From: Kaistella soli
GTDB lineage: Bacteria; Bacteroidota; Bacteroidia; Flavobacteriales; Weeksellaceae
Assembly: GCF_019038595.1 (NCBI RefSeq)
Contig: NZ_JAHOPF010000004.1
Coordinates: forward strand, 191,747-255,746
Reading direction: 5' to 3'
Length of the DNA stretch: 64,000 nucleotides
In this document: piece after piece, positions 45,883 through 55,571 of the stretch
How the letters are laid out: each line of letters starts with the position of its first letter
How positions within the stretch are numbered: the first letter of the stretch is position 1
The notes under the pieces: generated by a model
Database searches by the model: none
The model's input: only the letters and a program-made list of their open reading frames with translations
Told to the model about the DNA's origin: nothing
Made by a program: the position numbers and the translations under genes

Positions 45883-45985
45883 TGTTATCTGCATCGCCAA
45901 AGCGAATAGAATGTAGCACCTTCTCCGTTTCCGAAGGGTTGCCAAGGTTTCATTGAGTCTAATCTCTCCACCTTTCTTGATAACA
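45883..45985 (-). promoter_or_regulatory. SAM-I (S-box) riboswitch in the metX leader
   Basis: On the minus strand the aptamer begins TGTTATCAAGAAAGGTGGAG and goes on with AATGAAACCTTGGCAACC, which fit the S-box consensus (TTATCaAGAgaGGtgGAG; TGAAaCCnnGCAACC). The P1 arms TGTTATC (45979-45985) and GATAACA (45883-45889) close it. A GC-rich arm, CCTTCGGAAACGGAGAAGG, supplies P3. About 55 bases separate it from the metX start; no clear terminator is seen, so it may act on translation. Confidence 0.9.
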
Positions 45986-46096
45986 TTTTCAATATGTAAA
46001 TGAACAAAATCTATGGCAAAGATATGTAATTTTTTGGATTTCTGTAAAAACACGGGAAATAATAATTTCATAATTTCGCAACTGAAATATGATTTT

Positions 46097-48727
46097 ATGA
46101 CCGCAGAGAAACAGAGAATCCTTGATGAAAGCTGGAAAAAATGGGGGCCTTACGTGAGTAACCGCCAGTGGGGAACCGTTCGGGAAGATTACAGTTCCAA
46201 CGGGAATGCATGGGGATACACCAATTACAATGATGCTTTAAGCCGCGCATACCGATGGAATGAAGACGGCATTGCCGGGATTTGTGATAACAAACAGCGG
46301 TTATGTTTTGCGTTTTCTTTCTGGAACCGTAAGGACAAAATGATCAAGGAACGCTTCTTTGGTTTGAGCAATCACCAGGGAAATCACGGTGAAGACATCA
46401 AGGAAATTTTCTATTATCTGGATAATACACCCACGCATTCTTACATGAAAATGGTGTATAAATATCCAATTAATGAATTTCCTTATGATGAATTAATTGC
46501 TGAGAATGCACGGCGAAGTAAAAAAGAACCGGAATTCGAAATTGTAAATACTCAAATTTTTGATAACAGGGAGTATTTCGATATTTTTATTGAGTATGCT
46601 AAAATTAATCATGACGATTTTCTGATCCGTGTCACAGCGGTTAACAGAAGTGATAAAAAAGCTCAGCTTGTCATTCTTCCGACCGTATGGTACCGTAATG
46701 ACTGGAGCTGGGGATACGGGGATTATCAGCCTCAACTAAAATCCTCGGTGAATGGAATTATCGAAATTGAACATGAAAGCATCTCGATAAAAAAACTTTA
46801 CGCGAGGGATAAAAACACCAAAGCATTCTTCTGTAATAACGAAACAAATTCTCCAAAACTTTTTAATTCCCCTTCCGAAGCTCGGTTTTTCAAGGACGGG
46901 ATTAATGATTATCTCATCCATGGAAAAGCAACCGCAATCAACCCGGAAAGAACCGGAACTAAAGCCAGCTTTTTCATTGATGCAGAACTTGATGCTGGGG
47001 AAAGTCAAAGTTTTGATTTCCGGTTAAGCCCGCATGACATGGAAGATACTTTCTTTGATTTTGATGAAATTTTTAGTTTAAGAAAAAATGAAGCTCAGGA
47101 GTTTTATGATGAATTTCAGACCGACATTCCAAATGAAGAAGAAAAAAACATCCAGAGACAGGCTTTTGCAGGACTTTTGTGGAACAAACAGTTCTACTAT
47201 TACAACGTTTCCAAATGGCTGAAAGGCGATCCTAATTATAAAGCAGACAGAAATTTCCATCATCATGTAAGAAATACCGAATGGGGACATATGCAGAACA
47301 AAGATATTATTTCCATGCCCGACAAATGGGAATATCCGTGGTTTGCAACCTGGGATCTGGCTTTTCACTGCGTTCCTTTTGCGATCGTGGATTCTGGTTT
47401 TGCGAAACATCAGCTTAAGCTCCTGACGAAGGAATGGTATATTCATCCGAACGGACAGCTTCCTGCTTACGAATGGGATTTCAGCGACGTGAACCCGCCT
47501 GTGCATGCTTGGTCAACTTTCAGGGTTTTTAAAATTGATGAGAAAATCAACGGAAAACCTGATATTCCTTTTCTGGAAAGTGTTTTCCAGAAACTGCTCC
47601 TCAATTTTACCTGGTGGGTGAACCGAAAAGACAAAAAAGGAAACAATGTTTTCGGCGGAGGCTTTCTCGGTCTTGATAATATTGGCGCTTTTGACCGAAA
47701 TATGCAGTTTAAAAACGGCGACCATCTGGAACAGGCTGACGGCACAAGCTGGATGGCTATGTTTGCTTTGAACATGATGCGTATTTCCATGGAACTTGCT
47801 CTTTACAATCCGGTTTACGAAGACATGGCGATCAAATTTTTTGAACACTATCTTTACATTGCCGAAGCGATGGAAAATCTGGGTGAAACGAAAAACGGTC
47901 TGTGGAACGAAGAAGACGGCTTTTTCTACGATGTTTTACAGCTCAACAACGGTGATTCTGTTTCGTTAAAACTGAGAAGCATTGTCGGTTTGATTCCGAT
48001 GTTTGCTGTAGAAATAATTGAACACGAAACGCTGGAAAAACTTCCGAACTTCACCAAAAGAATGAAATGGATCCTAAAAAACAAACCTGAACTTGCCAAT
48101 CTTGTTTCACACTGGGAAGTGGAAGGACAAGGCGGTAAACACCTGATGAGTGTCCTGCGGAAAACCCGTCTCAAAAGAATTTTGCAGAGAATGGTGGATG
48201 AAAAAGAGTTTCTGTCAGATTACGGAATCCGTTCCATGTCAAAAGTTTATGAAGAAAACCCATTTCGGTTCACCGTTGACGGGCAGGATTTTACTGTAAA
48301 ATATACTCCCGCCGAAAGTGACAGCCGCATGTTCGGCGGAAACAGCAACTGGCGCGGACCAATTTGGTTCCCTATTAATTTTCTGATTGTGGAAAGTCTG
48401 CAGCGTTTCCATTATTATTATGGAGACAGTCTCCAGATCGAATTTCCAACTGGCAGCGGCGAAATGAAGGATTTGCTGTATGTATCAGAAAATTTAAGCA
48501 GAAGACTCTATTCCATTTTTTCGAAAAACGAAAACGGTGAAAGACCTTTTAACGGCGGAAACTATTTAATGAATCATGACGAGCATTTCAAAGATTACAT
48601 CATGTTTTATGAATATTTCAACGGTGATACTGGGATGGGAATTGGTGCCTCACACCAAACCGGATGGACGGCGACTATTGCAAAACTCATACAGCCCAGC
48701 AACGTGGTGAAAGGGAAATTTTCTTAG
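46097..48727 (+). CDS. GH63-like glucosidase, cytoplasmic
   Basis: An 876-residue protein when started at the ATG at 46097 (MTAEKQRILDESWKKWGPYV). No signal peptide. The N-terminal ~300 residues form a beta-sandwich (RQWGTVREDYSSNGNAWGYT, RFFGLSNHQGNHGEDIKEIF). The rest is an (alpha/alpha)6 barrel, with MPDKWEYPWFATWDLAFHCV, LPAYEWDFSDVNPPVHAWST, DGTSWMAMFALNMMRISMEL and NWRGPIWFPINFLIVESLQRF. These are typical of glycosidases of family 63 (mannosyl-oligosaccharide glucosidase and bacterial mannosylglycerate-type enzymes). The substrate may be a short alpha-glucoside. It is alone, divergent from the met operon. Confidence 0.85.
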   Translation: MTAEKQRILDESWKKWGPYVSNRQWGTVREDYSSNGNAWGYTNYNDALSRAYRWNEDGIAGICDNKQRLCFAFSFWNRKDKMIKERFFGLSNHQGNHGEDIKEIFYYLDNTPTHSYMKMVYKYPINEFPYDELIAENARRSKKEPEFEIVNTQIFDNREYFDIFIEYAKINHDDFLIRVTAVNRSDKKAQLVILPTVWYRNDWSWGYGDYQPQLKSSVNGIIEIEHESISIKKLYARDKNTKAFFCNNETNSPKLFNSPSEARFFKDGINDYLIHGKATAINPERTGTKASFFIDAELDAGESQSFDFRLSPHDMEDTFFDFDEIFSLRKNEAQEFYDEFQTDIPNEEEKNIQRQAFAGLLWNKQFYYYNVSKWLKGDPNYKADRNFHHHVRNTEWGHMQNKDIISMPDKWEYPWFATWDLAFHCVPFAIVDSGFAKHQLKLLTKEWYIHPNGQLPAYEWDFSDVNPPVHAWSTFRVFKIDEKINGKPDIPFLESVFQKLLLNFTWWVNRKDKKGNNVFGGGFLGLDNIGAFDRNMQFKNGDHLEQADGTSWMAMFALNMMRISMELALYNPVYEDMAIKFFEHYLYIAEAMENLGETKNGLWNEEDGFFYDVLQLNNGDSVSLKLRSIVGLIPMFAVEIIEHETLEKLPNFTKRMKWILKNKPELANLVSHWEVEGQGGKHLMSVLRKTRLKRILQRMVDEKEFLSDYGIRSMSKVYEENPFRFTVDGQDFTVKYTPAESDSRMFGGNSNWRGPIWFPINFLIVESLQRFHYYYGDSLQIEFPTGSGEMKDLLYVSENLSRRLYSIFSKNENGERPFNGGNYLMNHDEHFKDYIMFYEYFNGDTGMGIGASHQTGWTATIAKLIQPSNVVKGKFS

Positions 48728-48766
48728 GATTTATTTTTAAATACGGTCAGAAGTAAAATTGGGCAA

Positions 48767-49189
48767 TCATTCCGCTTTTTCTCCATTGACGTAAACCTCG
48801 TAATTCACTGTAACATTTGGTTCTAAAGTCTTGGAAACCGAACAGTATTTTTCAAAAGAAAGTTCTGCGGCTTTCAAAGCTTTTTTAGGATCAATGTTTC
48901 CTTTTAGAAAAAACTTTACAGTGATAGATTTAAAAGGTTTTGCTTCGTCCACCTGAACACGTTCGCCTTCCACTTCTGCTGAAAAAGCGGTAATTTCCTG
49001 TCGCTGTTTTTTCAGGATAGAAACCATGTCGATTCCGCTGCATCCTGCAACAGCCATCAGAATACTTTCCATTGGAGAAACTCCCTGTGCGTTGGGTTGT
49101 GACGTATTATCAAGCAGGATTTTGTTGCCGGCCTGGTTTGCACATTCGAATAAATAATCGTCGTTAATTCTGTTGAGAGTGATTTTCAT
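48767..49189 (-). CDS. OsmC family protein
   Basis: A 140-residue protein. FECANQAGNKILLDNTSQPN, then GVSPMESILMAVAGCSGIDMV (the first redox-type Cys) and EKYCSVSKTLEP (the second) are the OsmC/Ohr pattern. Such proteins reduce organic peroxides by a thiol mechanism; this is the YhfA-like branch, whose function is less clear. TAATTTTG at 49241-49248 is a possible -10, overlapping the DUF58 gene end. Confidence 0.88.
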   Translation of the reverse strand: MKITLNRINDDYLFECANQAGNKILLDNTSQPNAQGVSPMESILMAVAGCSGIDMVSILKKQRQEITAFSAEVEGERVQVDEAKPFKSITVKFFLKGNIDPKKALKAAELSFEKYCSVSKTLEPNVTVNYEVYVNGEKAE

Positions 49190-49245
49190 TAATTTAAATT
49201 TTAAAAACTTTTCAAGCTGTTATAGTACCTAATTACCTCACAAAA

Positions 49246-50568
49246 TTACAAAATCCCGCGCGCTTTTATTTCCAGATATTTATTAATGACTTCGATATTT
49301 AAATTTTCGGGAAGCGTGTAAATGGTATAAATTCCATATTTCCGGAGTTCCTGAATGATCAGTTTTTTCTCGAACTCCAGTTTTTCTGCGATAATTTCGT
49401 CGTACACTTCCTGCATATTTCCAGGGTTTTTGTGAATCAGGCTCTGCAATTCCGAATTCTGGAAGAATACAATGACCAGCAAATGATTCCTGGCGATTCC
49501 GCGAAGATATTTCATCTGACGGTTTACCGCATCAAGCGTTTCAAAATTAGTGAAAAGCAAAATTAAACTTCTCTGCCCAATACTGAATTTTACATCCTGA
49601 TAAAGCCTGCTGAAATCACTTTCGTAGAAGTTAGTCTGAACATTATACAAAGCTTCAGAAATCTTTTTCAGCTGTCCCGATTTGTTATCTGCCGCAACTT
49701 TATTTTCAGTTTTTTTGGAGAAAGTCATCATTCCGGCCCGGTCACTTTTTTTGAGGATGATATGACTTAAAGCCATGGTTGCATTAATTGAATAATCGAG
49801 CAGACTTAGCCCATTGAAAGGCATCTGCATGGTTCTTCCTTTATCAATCAGCATGAAAATCCGCTGCGATTTTTCATCCTGAAACTGATTGACCATCAGC
49901 TGATTCCGTTTCGAAGTTGCTTTCCAGTTGATCGTTCTCACATCATCTCCCGGAACATACTCTTTAATCTGCTCGAACTCCATCGTGTGACCCAGTTTCC
50001 TTATTTTTTTAATTCCGCCCAATAAAAATTCATTCTGCAAGGCCATCAGTTCATATTTTCGTAAATGAATAAATGAAGGATAACTTGGCAGAATTGCGTC
50101 TTTCTGAAAAGTAAATCTTCGCGAAACCAAGCCAACCGGCGATTTTACAAAAACATTCAGGTTACCGAAACTGTATTCTCCCCTTTCTTTAGGCTCAAGA
50201 AAATATTCAAAAAATACATTTTTTTGGGTTTCAATGGTTCTTTCAATTAAGAAATCGCGCTTCTGGAACTGAAATGGAATTTCATCAATCACCTTAATTT
50301 TGATCTGAAAAGGATAAGTGTTTTTCACATCTACTTTTACAGAATTCCTGTCGCCATTTGATAATTTCTCCGGTAGAATTCTTTGCGCCAAAACCACCTC
50401 TTTCTGATTAAAAAGCAACAGGAAATCAATAATAGCTGCGATAAAAATCAGAATTAAAAATACATGAGCTACCCACATCAAAACCGGAAAGAAAAACGCC
50501 AAAACGTAAATAAATCCCGCTCCGAAAAGCAGGAAGAAAATACGGTTATTGAGGTAAAGGTTTTTCAT
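49246..50568 (-). CDS. DUF58 domain protein of the MoxR cluster
   Basis: A 440-residue protein with two N-terminal membrane helices (FFLLFGAGFIYVLAFFFPVL, WVAHVFLILIFIAAIIDFLL), a beta domain, and the DUF58 signature YVPGDDVRTINWKATSKRNQ followed by LMVNQF. The C-terminal part has a von Willebrand A-like fold (RIFMLIDKGRTM). DUF58 proteins are partners of MoxR ATPases. It lies 21 bp after the moxR gene. Confidence 0.88.
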   Translation of the reverse strand: MKNLYLNNRIFFLLFGAGFIYVLAFFFPVLMWVAHVFLILIFIAAIIDFLLLFNQKEVVLAQRILPEKLSNGDRNSVKVDVKNTYPFQIKIKVIDEIPFQFQKRDFLIERTIETQKNVFFEYFLEPKERGEYSFGNLNVFVKSPVGLVSRRFTFQKDAILPSYPSFIHLRKYELMALQNEFLLGGIKKIRKLGHTMEFEQIKEYVPGDDVRTINWKATSKRNQLMVNQFQDEKSQRIFMLIDKGRTMQMPFNGLSLLDYSINATMALSHIILKKSDRAGMMTFSKKTENKVAADNKSGQLKKISEALYNVQTNFYESDFSRLYQDVKFSIGQRSLILLFTNFETLDAVNRQMKYLRGIARNHLLVIVFFQNSELQSLIHKNPGNMQEVYDEIIAEKLEFEKKLIIQELRKYGIYTIYTLPENLNIEVINKYLEIKARGIL

Positions 50569-50589
50569 TTATTAAAGTTCACGCACAGA

Positions 50590-51609
50590 TTATCGTGGAA
50601 TCTCAATGGTTTCTAAAATCTGGCGGATGATTTCGTCAGCAGTTAAACCTTCCATTTCTCGTTCCGGCGAAACCATGATTCGGTGACGTAAAACTGCATA
50701 GCTTCCTTCTTTGATATCTTCCGGAGTTACAAAATCTCTCCCACGGATTGCTGCAAAAGCTTTGGAAGCGGTGAGTAAAGCCAAACTTGCACGCGGTGAA
50801 GCTCCCAAATACAGAAACTGATTTTCTCTTGTGTTCACAATAATTTTAGCGATATATTCCAAAAGCTGCGGCTCGACAAGAATGTTTTTTACGATATCCT
50901 GATAATTTTTCAGCTGAATTCCTGTGATTACTTTCTTTACGGCATCGGTTTTATCTTCCAGCTTATTTTCGTGTTGGTTTTTAATGATTTCGACTTCCTG
51001 CGAAAGATTGGGATAACCAACATTTATTTTGAAAAGAAAACGGTCCAGCTGCGCCTCAGGAAGACGGTAAGTTCCCTCGTGCTCGATTGGGTTTTGCGTT
51101 GCAACAACAAGAAACGGTTCCTGCATCTCGTACTGCGTTCCGTCCATCGTGATCTGCCTTTCTTCCATCACCTCAAATAACGCAGACTGGGTTTTCGCTG
51201 GCGAACGGTTGATTTCATCAATCAAAATAAAACTCGAAAAAATGGGACCTTTTTTAAATTCAAACTCTGAATTTTTAACACTGAAAACAGAAGTTCCCAA
51301 AATATCTGAAGGCATCACATCCGGGGTAAACTGAATCCTGCTGAAACCGACATCTATCGTTTTCGCCAGCAATTTTGCCGTAATGGTTTTCGCAACACCG
51401 GGAACGCCTTCAATCAAAACATGACCGTTGGACAAAAGAGCTGCCAATAGATGTTCTATCATCGCTTCCTGCCCGACAATCACTTTTCCGATTTCAGATT
51501 TTACTTTTTCTAAACTTTGCTGAAGTTCAGTCATATCAATTCTTGACTGAAATTCCGGAGCAGAGTTAACATTGTCTGTATTTTCCTGAATATTTTCTAA
51601 GTTATCCAT
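50590..51609 (-). CDS. MoxR family AAA+ ATPase
   Basis: A 339-residue protein from the ATG at 51609 (MDNLENIQENTDNVNSAPEF); an upstream in-frame ATG adds ten residues. Walker A is GVPGVAKT and Walker B FILIDEINRSPAKTQSALFE; sensor elements lie in VVATQNPIEHEGTYRLPEAQ and the C-terminal lid in YLGASPRASLALLTASKAFA. MoxR proteins act as chaperones for assembly of complexes; partner proteins here are probably the DUF58 and DUF4129-type neighbours. Confidence 0.94.
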   Translation of the reverse strand: MDNLENIQENTDNVNSAPEFQSRIDMTELQQSLEKVKSEIGKVIVGQEAMIEHLLAALLSNGHVLIEGVPGVAKTITAKLLAKTIDVGFSRIQFTPDVMPSDILGTSVFSVKNSEFEFKKGPIFSSFILIDEINRSPAKTQSALFEVMEERQITMDGTQYEMQEPFLVVATQNPIEHEGTYRLPEAQLDRFLFKINVGYPNLSQEVEIIKNQHENKLEDKTDAVKKVITGIQLKNYQDIVKNILVEPQLLEYIAKIIVNTRENQFLYLGASPRASLALLTASKAFAAIRGRDFVTPEDIKEGSYAVLRHRIMVSPEREMEGLTADEIIRQILETIEIPR

Positions 51610-51664
51610 ATCTGTTTTTTTTACCAAAATTGTCCGCACTTATCACGAATCCTTTTAGCGTTAA

Positions 51665-52828
51665 TTATTTTAAAATTTGATCCAATAAATGATTCATTCT
51701 TATTAAATCCTCCTTCATCACGCTGGCATACGGATCCTGCCCTTTTTTGATCAGCGTTACCGCTTCATTGATTTCCTCTAGACTTTTTCCTGTTTTAAGA
51801 TGAAGTTTATGGGAAAAATCTCCGTCAAGATTTTGGGTATCAATGAGTAAATCCATTCTTACTTTATTCAGAAAAAACTGCGCTTTTTTAGCCATCATAT
51901 CGTGAAAATCACCTTCCTGAAGATACAAATTGCCAATACTTTTCACAAATTCGACCGATTTATTTTTGAGCGGTTCGATAACCGAAACAATTCTCTGCTT
52001 CCGCTTTGCATTGAAAATAACAAAAAGCAGCAGACCACCTAACAGCAGCCACCATGCATATCGGAGCGCAGGTTTTGAGAGGATGAAACGCATGGGAGAA
52101 GAGGATTCGGCGGCCTTTTCATTTTTTGCCGAAAACCAAACCGTCTCGCGGCCGGGAAGATAGGAGAAAACATCCTGCACATATTTGTCGTTACCCGGAC
52201 CCAGTAAGTAATAATTGGTTACGATCAAAGGTTCGGCGTGCAGATAGATATGCCCTTCTCCGTAATTTATTTTAATGAAATTAGCTTTTCTATTTCCTTT
52301 CTCGTCTGTATTTCCTCCCAAAATTTCGTGGTATTTGAGAATGCTTACAAAACCTCGTTCCCACGGCAATTTATCCAAAACCAACGAATCTTTTACGAAT
52401 TTTTTATCAGTGAGCGTCAGCACGTTTCTTTCACCATAATTTTCATACAAATGCTGAAAACCCAATTCATCAGAAAGATACTCAGGGAATTTTTCAGAGA
52501 TAAACATTAAATCAGATCCCTCGTCCACCCGATCAAGAATTTTTTCCCAGGAAACTTCATCGATATCTGATTCAATGATCAAAATATTATGCGGTGTTTT
52601 CCTGTTGCTTTTATAATAATCGTAAGGGGAAATCTGGATTTTCTTTAATTGATTATCAAAAAAATGATTGGATTCTTTATTAAAGACGAACAGTCCAAAA
52701 GGCGTCTTTTTATTTACATCAAAATTTTTACGCCAATCCGTAACCGAGGTTTTATTAAGCTCCAGCAAAGCCAACACCGCCAAAACGATGAGGAAAATAA
52801 TACCGTATAATTTGAAAGTCTTATTCAA
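51665..52828 (-). CDS. DUF4350 domain membrane protein
   Basis: A 387-residue protein. An N-terminal helix (LYGIIFLIVLAVLALLELNK) is followed by a periplasmic-type domain with HNILIIESDIDEVSWEKILD and GEGHIYLHAEPLIVTNYYLL; a second helix is YAWWLLLGGLLLFVIF, and then a cytoplasmic helical tail. This is the DUF4350 arrangement seen in MoxR clusters of Bacteroidota. The function is unknown. It is 4 bp upstream-adjacent to the DUF4129 gene and 55 bp from the moxR gene. Confidence 0.82.
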   Translation of the reverse strand: MNKTFKLYGIIFLIVLAVLALLELNKTSVTDWRKNFDVNKKTPFGLFVFNKESNHFFDNQLKKIQISPYDYYKSNRKTPHNILIIESDIDEVSWEKILDRVDEGSDLMFISEKFPEYLSDELGFQHLYENYGERNVLTLTDKKFVKDSLVLDKLPWERGFVSILKYHEILGGNTDEKGNRKANFIKINYGEGHIYLHAEPLIVTNYYLLGPGNDKYVQDVFSYLPGRETVWFSAKNEKAAESSSPMRFILSKPALRYAWWLLLGGLLLFVIFNAKRKQRIVSVIEPLKNKSVEFVKSIGNLYLQEGDFHDMMAKKAQFFLNKVRMDLLIDTQNLDGDFSHKLHLKTGKSLEEINEAVTLIKKGQDPYASVMKEDLIRMNHLLDQILK

Positions 52829-52832
52829 AAAT

Positions 52833-53630
52833 CTAAGCTTTAAATTTTAAAAATTTCTCTTTAAAATGATTATAGTTGTCTTCATTAATTTCGAATTCGC
52901 CATACCAAACGTAATCGAAAATATAAACCAGCTCTCTGAAACTGTCTTTTATGCCTGCATTTTTCAGTTCTGCAAAATAATCTCTGTTTGTTTTTTCAGG
53001 ATTCCAGACGATGAGTTTTTTGTCAGCTAAATTTTTCAGTGCCAATAGAAACCGGTAACGCACTGCCGAACGGTAATCTTTTTGTTTTTCAAAGGAATCA
53101 ATCGTCTCAGGGAAATTAATTTCGTGGATGTTTTCATGAAGATCCTGACTTGCAACGTCCACCTTTCTGTTCTTTTTGCTGAAAAAGAAATTTCCGTCCT
53201 TTTTCAATAAAAACCGGATCAAGAAGTAAAGAACAAATCCGATAATGACGATGGCAAAGAAACGCAAGATGTTTCCGGCATAATCGGAAGTTCTATTCGG
53301 ATCAATATCTCCAAAAACCGCTTCGACAATCCTTCTAATTAATTTCTCCATCTTTTGCCATAGAGATTCTCTGGGTTTTACCGTAGTATAATCGAATTCT
53401 TCACCCTGATAGCTGGATTGAAATTTTGGCCGAAAGGTTTTAGGAAAAATAAGATTATCTGTAGGTTGACGGAGTTTTAAAACAGAATCGGTGGAAATCA
53501 TTTCATCATCAAAGGAAACGGAAGCTGAATCGATAAGTTCAGCGACTGGCGAAGTCGGGATTTTCCCTTTCTGAGAAAATCCGACGGTGAATGTAATTAA
53601 GAAAAATAAAATAAAGAATCTACCCTTCAT
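52833..53630 (-). CDS. DUF4129-like protein with signal peptide and membrane helix
   Basis: A 265-residue protein from the ATG at 53630 (MKGRFFILFFLITFTVGFSQ), a signal peptide. A start 21 codons earlier would overlap the upstream gene and bury the signal. A Ser/Asp-rich outer part, a helix (ILRFFAIVIIGFVLYFLIRF) and a cytoplasmic domain with RSAVRYRFLLALKNLADKKL follow. The helix and last domain fit DUF4129, also found near MoxR. It overlaps the next upstream gene by 11 bp. Confidence 0.78.
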   Translation of the reverse strand: MKGRFFILFFLITFTVGFSQKGKIPTSPVAELIDSASVSFDDEMISTDSVLKLRQPTDNLIFPKTFRPKFQSSYQGEEFDYTTVKPRESLWQKMEKLIRRIVEAVFGDIDPNRTSDYAGNILRFFAIVIIGFVLYFLIRFLLKKDGNFFFSKKNRKVDVASQDLHENIHEINFPETIDSFEKQKDYRSAVRYRFLLALKNLADKKLIVWNPEKTNRDYFAELKNAGIKDSFRELVYIFDYVWYGEFEINEDNYNHFKEKFLKFKA

Positions 53631-54585
53631 AGGTGCCAATGGTATCAATTTCTGTAAATCCCACTTTCCTGTGAAGATCTGTTCTGCTGTCATAATACTG
53701 TAATCCTGAGCTTACAAAAAGAAAATTCATCATTAAAAATGACACCAAAAGCGACACGCCATAAATTACGAAAAACAAAATTCCCATAGGGCCCGCGAGT
53801 GGATTTTCCTGCACTCCGCTACCTTGCTGAATGGTATATATTTTCACAAAGATGAAAATCATCGGAATTGCAGTGAAAACAGAAACAATTACCTGGATAA
53901 TTAAATACATGATTACGGTTGATCCCCAGTATTTCCAGAAAGGTGATTTTTCATTGGTGTTCGGATAAGAAAACTGAGACCGTAAGGCATAACTCAAAGA
54001 TTCAAAAAAACCCTTTCGTGTATGGAAATAATCAAACATTAAAAAATTCACGACATTCATTAAGGTCGGCATCACCAAAATAAGGAGAAAAAATCCTATT
54101 AATAAGAAAACTAAAACATAAGAAATCCCAACAACCAGCATCGCCAAAGGCGTCACTACAAAAACTAATCCGAGGAAAAGTTTTAAAAATCTTCCGGAAT
54201 TGTTTTTAAGATCTCTAAGCAACTCGTCAGCTTTTATGTCTTTATTTCCTGTTTCACTCAGCCTTTTTAAATAGAGAATTGGATAAGAATAGGAAACAGC
54301 TGTAACCAGCAAAAAGAGAATAAAAACCAATACGGATACTAATGCAAGCATGAATCTGTTCTCCTCAAAATACGCCTGAAAGTAATAATTTTGACCTCCT
54401 GTATTCGATCCCAAGATCTGAGAAAATAATTCGCGATAGCCAAAAACAAAAATCACTACCATTAAAATCAGCAGTAGCCCGTTGATGAAAATATAATTTT
54501 TGAAGTAATTTTTTCCGTTTTCTTTAAAAAAAGTGAAAGTATCACTGACGATGGTTCCGAAGTTCCTTTTCTGGTAAAACTGCAT
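53620..54585 (-). CDS. Polytopic membrane protein of unknown function in the MoxR cluster
   Basis: A 321-residue protein with about six hydrophobic helices, for example YIFINGLLLILMVVIFVFGY and LFLGLVFVVTPLAMLVVGIS. A YIP1- or GlpQ-membrane-domain-like segment is possible (FYKRNFGTIVSDTFTFFKEN at the start). I cannot assign a function. It overlaps the SpoIIM-like gene by 44 bp, a large overlap, and the DUF4129 gene by 11 bp, so production of all three is probably coupled. Confidence 0.7.
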   Translation of the reverse strand: MQFYQKRNFGTIVSDTFTFFKENGKNYFKNYIFINGLLLILMVVIFVFGYRELFSQILGSNTGGQNYYFQAYFEENRFMLALVSVLVFILFLLVTAVSYSYPILYLKRLSETGNKDIKADELLRDLKNNSGRFLKLFLGLVFVVTPLAMLVVGISYVLVFLLIGFFLLILVMPTLMNVVNFLMFDYFHTRKGFFESLSYALRSQFSYPNTNEKSPFWKYWGSTVIMYLIIQVIVSVFTAIPMIFIFVKIYTIQQGSGVQENPLAGPMGILFFVIYGVSLLVSFLMMNFLFVSSGLQYYDSRTDLHRKVGFTEIDTIGTYEG

Positions 54586-55549
54586 GATTTAATTGTGTTT
54601 TTGCTGAAACAATATATGGATAAATAAAATAATAAAAACCAATAACAGAAAGGGTTCCAAAGATGAGCATGACGTTGATAATTGCCGGCATCTGCAGTGC
54701 ATATCTTGTAACATATCCTTCGAGAATTCCTGCAATTATAGTAAATGGAACGGTACTTAAAAATATTTTGAAAGCATCTCTAAACCCAATTTTAAATGAA
54801 TTGAAACGCGAATAAGTCTTCGGAAACAAAATGGATGCACCCAAGATTAATCCCGCACCTGCCTCTACCACCATGCTGAAGATTTCGAAAACACCATGAA
54901 CCCAGATGCCTTTTGCACTTTCCTTCAATGCGCCATGCTCGTGAAAAAAATACTGGAAAGAACCCAACATAATGCAATTCTGCAGCAACGCGAATAACGT
55001 TCCTACGCCGCCAAAAATTCCGTAAATAAAAAGAACAGCTCCAACTTTCAGATTATTGAAAGTAATTGCAATAGTGCTTCCCCAATTAGATCCCTGCTGA
55101 TAAACCCCGACAGCGTTCCCTTTTTGGATATTTTCAATGGTTTTGTTTACATACTCTTCACCCAGAATTATTTTTACAAATTCCTTATCATAATACGCCG
55201 AAATAACACCTATTAAAGTAAAGAGGACGAAAAAAGCAAACGCATAATACAGATATCTCCTGTACTGATATACAAGCAGAGGCACTTCAGTCTTAAAAAA
55301 ATAAAATAACCTGTTCTGTTCTGCTCTTTTGGTTTTATAAATTTTCTGGAAGATGAGCGAGGAAAGATTGTTAAGATAAACTGTGGTTTTGCTTTTTGGG
55401 TAGTAAGTTTGCGAGAAGGAAAGATCATTCACCAAGTTAATATACATGGACGAAAGATCATCAGGATTTTTTTTTACTTTTCCCTCAATTACGCGTTCAA
55501 TTCCCAACCATTTTTCTTTATTTTGCTTTATAAATGCAACCTCTCTCAT
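54542..55549 (-). CDS. SpoIIM-like membrane protein (stage II sporulation protein M family)
   Basis: A 335-residue protein. It has an N-terminal cytosolic part (MREVAFIKQNKEKWLGIERV), then helices including YLYYAFAFFVLFTLIGVISA, VGAVLFIYGIFGGVGTLFAL and the segment HEHGALKESAKGIWVHGVFE followed by IFSMVVEAGAG, typical of the SpoIIM family. This organism is not a spore-former; in Bacteroidota the family belongs to MoxR clusters. The gene diverges from the RDD gene with only 22 bp between start codons. Confidence 0.88.
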   Translation of the reverse strand: MREVAFIKQNKEKWLGIERVIEGKVKKNPDDLSSMYINLVNDLSFSQTYYPKSKTTVYLNNLSSLIFQKIYKTKRAEQNRLFYFFKTEVPLLVYQYRRYLYYAFAFFVLFTLIGVISAYYDKEFVKIILGEEYVNKTIENIQKGNAVGVYQQGSNWGSTIAITFNNLKVGAVLFIYGIFGGVGTLFALLQNCIMLGSFQYFFHEHGALKESAKGIWVHGVFEIFSMVVEAGAGLILGASILFPKTYSRFNSFKIGFRDAFKIFLSTVPFTIIAGILEGYVTRYALQMPAIINVMLIFGTLSVIGFYYFIYPYIVSAKTQLNHAVLPEKELRNHRQ

Positions 55550-55571
55550 ACGAAGCTAAAATAATAAAAAT

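Noticed and set aside
45856-46071. 71-codon open frame on the minus strand ahead of metX
   Set aside because: It runs through the SAM riboswitch; its sequence is explained by the conserved RNA and no protein family is recognised.
36392-48174. Many long open frames opposite metH, the GH63-like gene and others
   Set aside because: They are shadows of the real genes; codon patterns and family motifs lie on the annotated strand.
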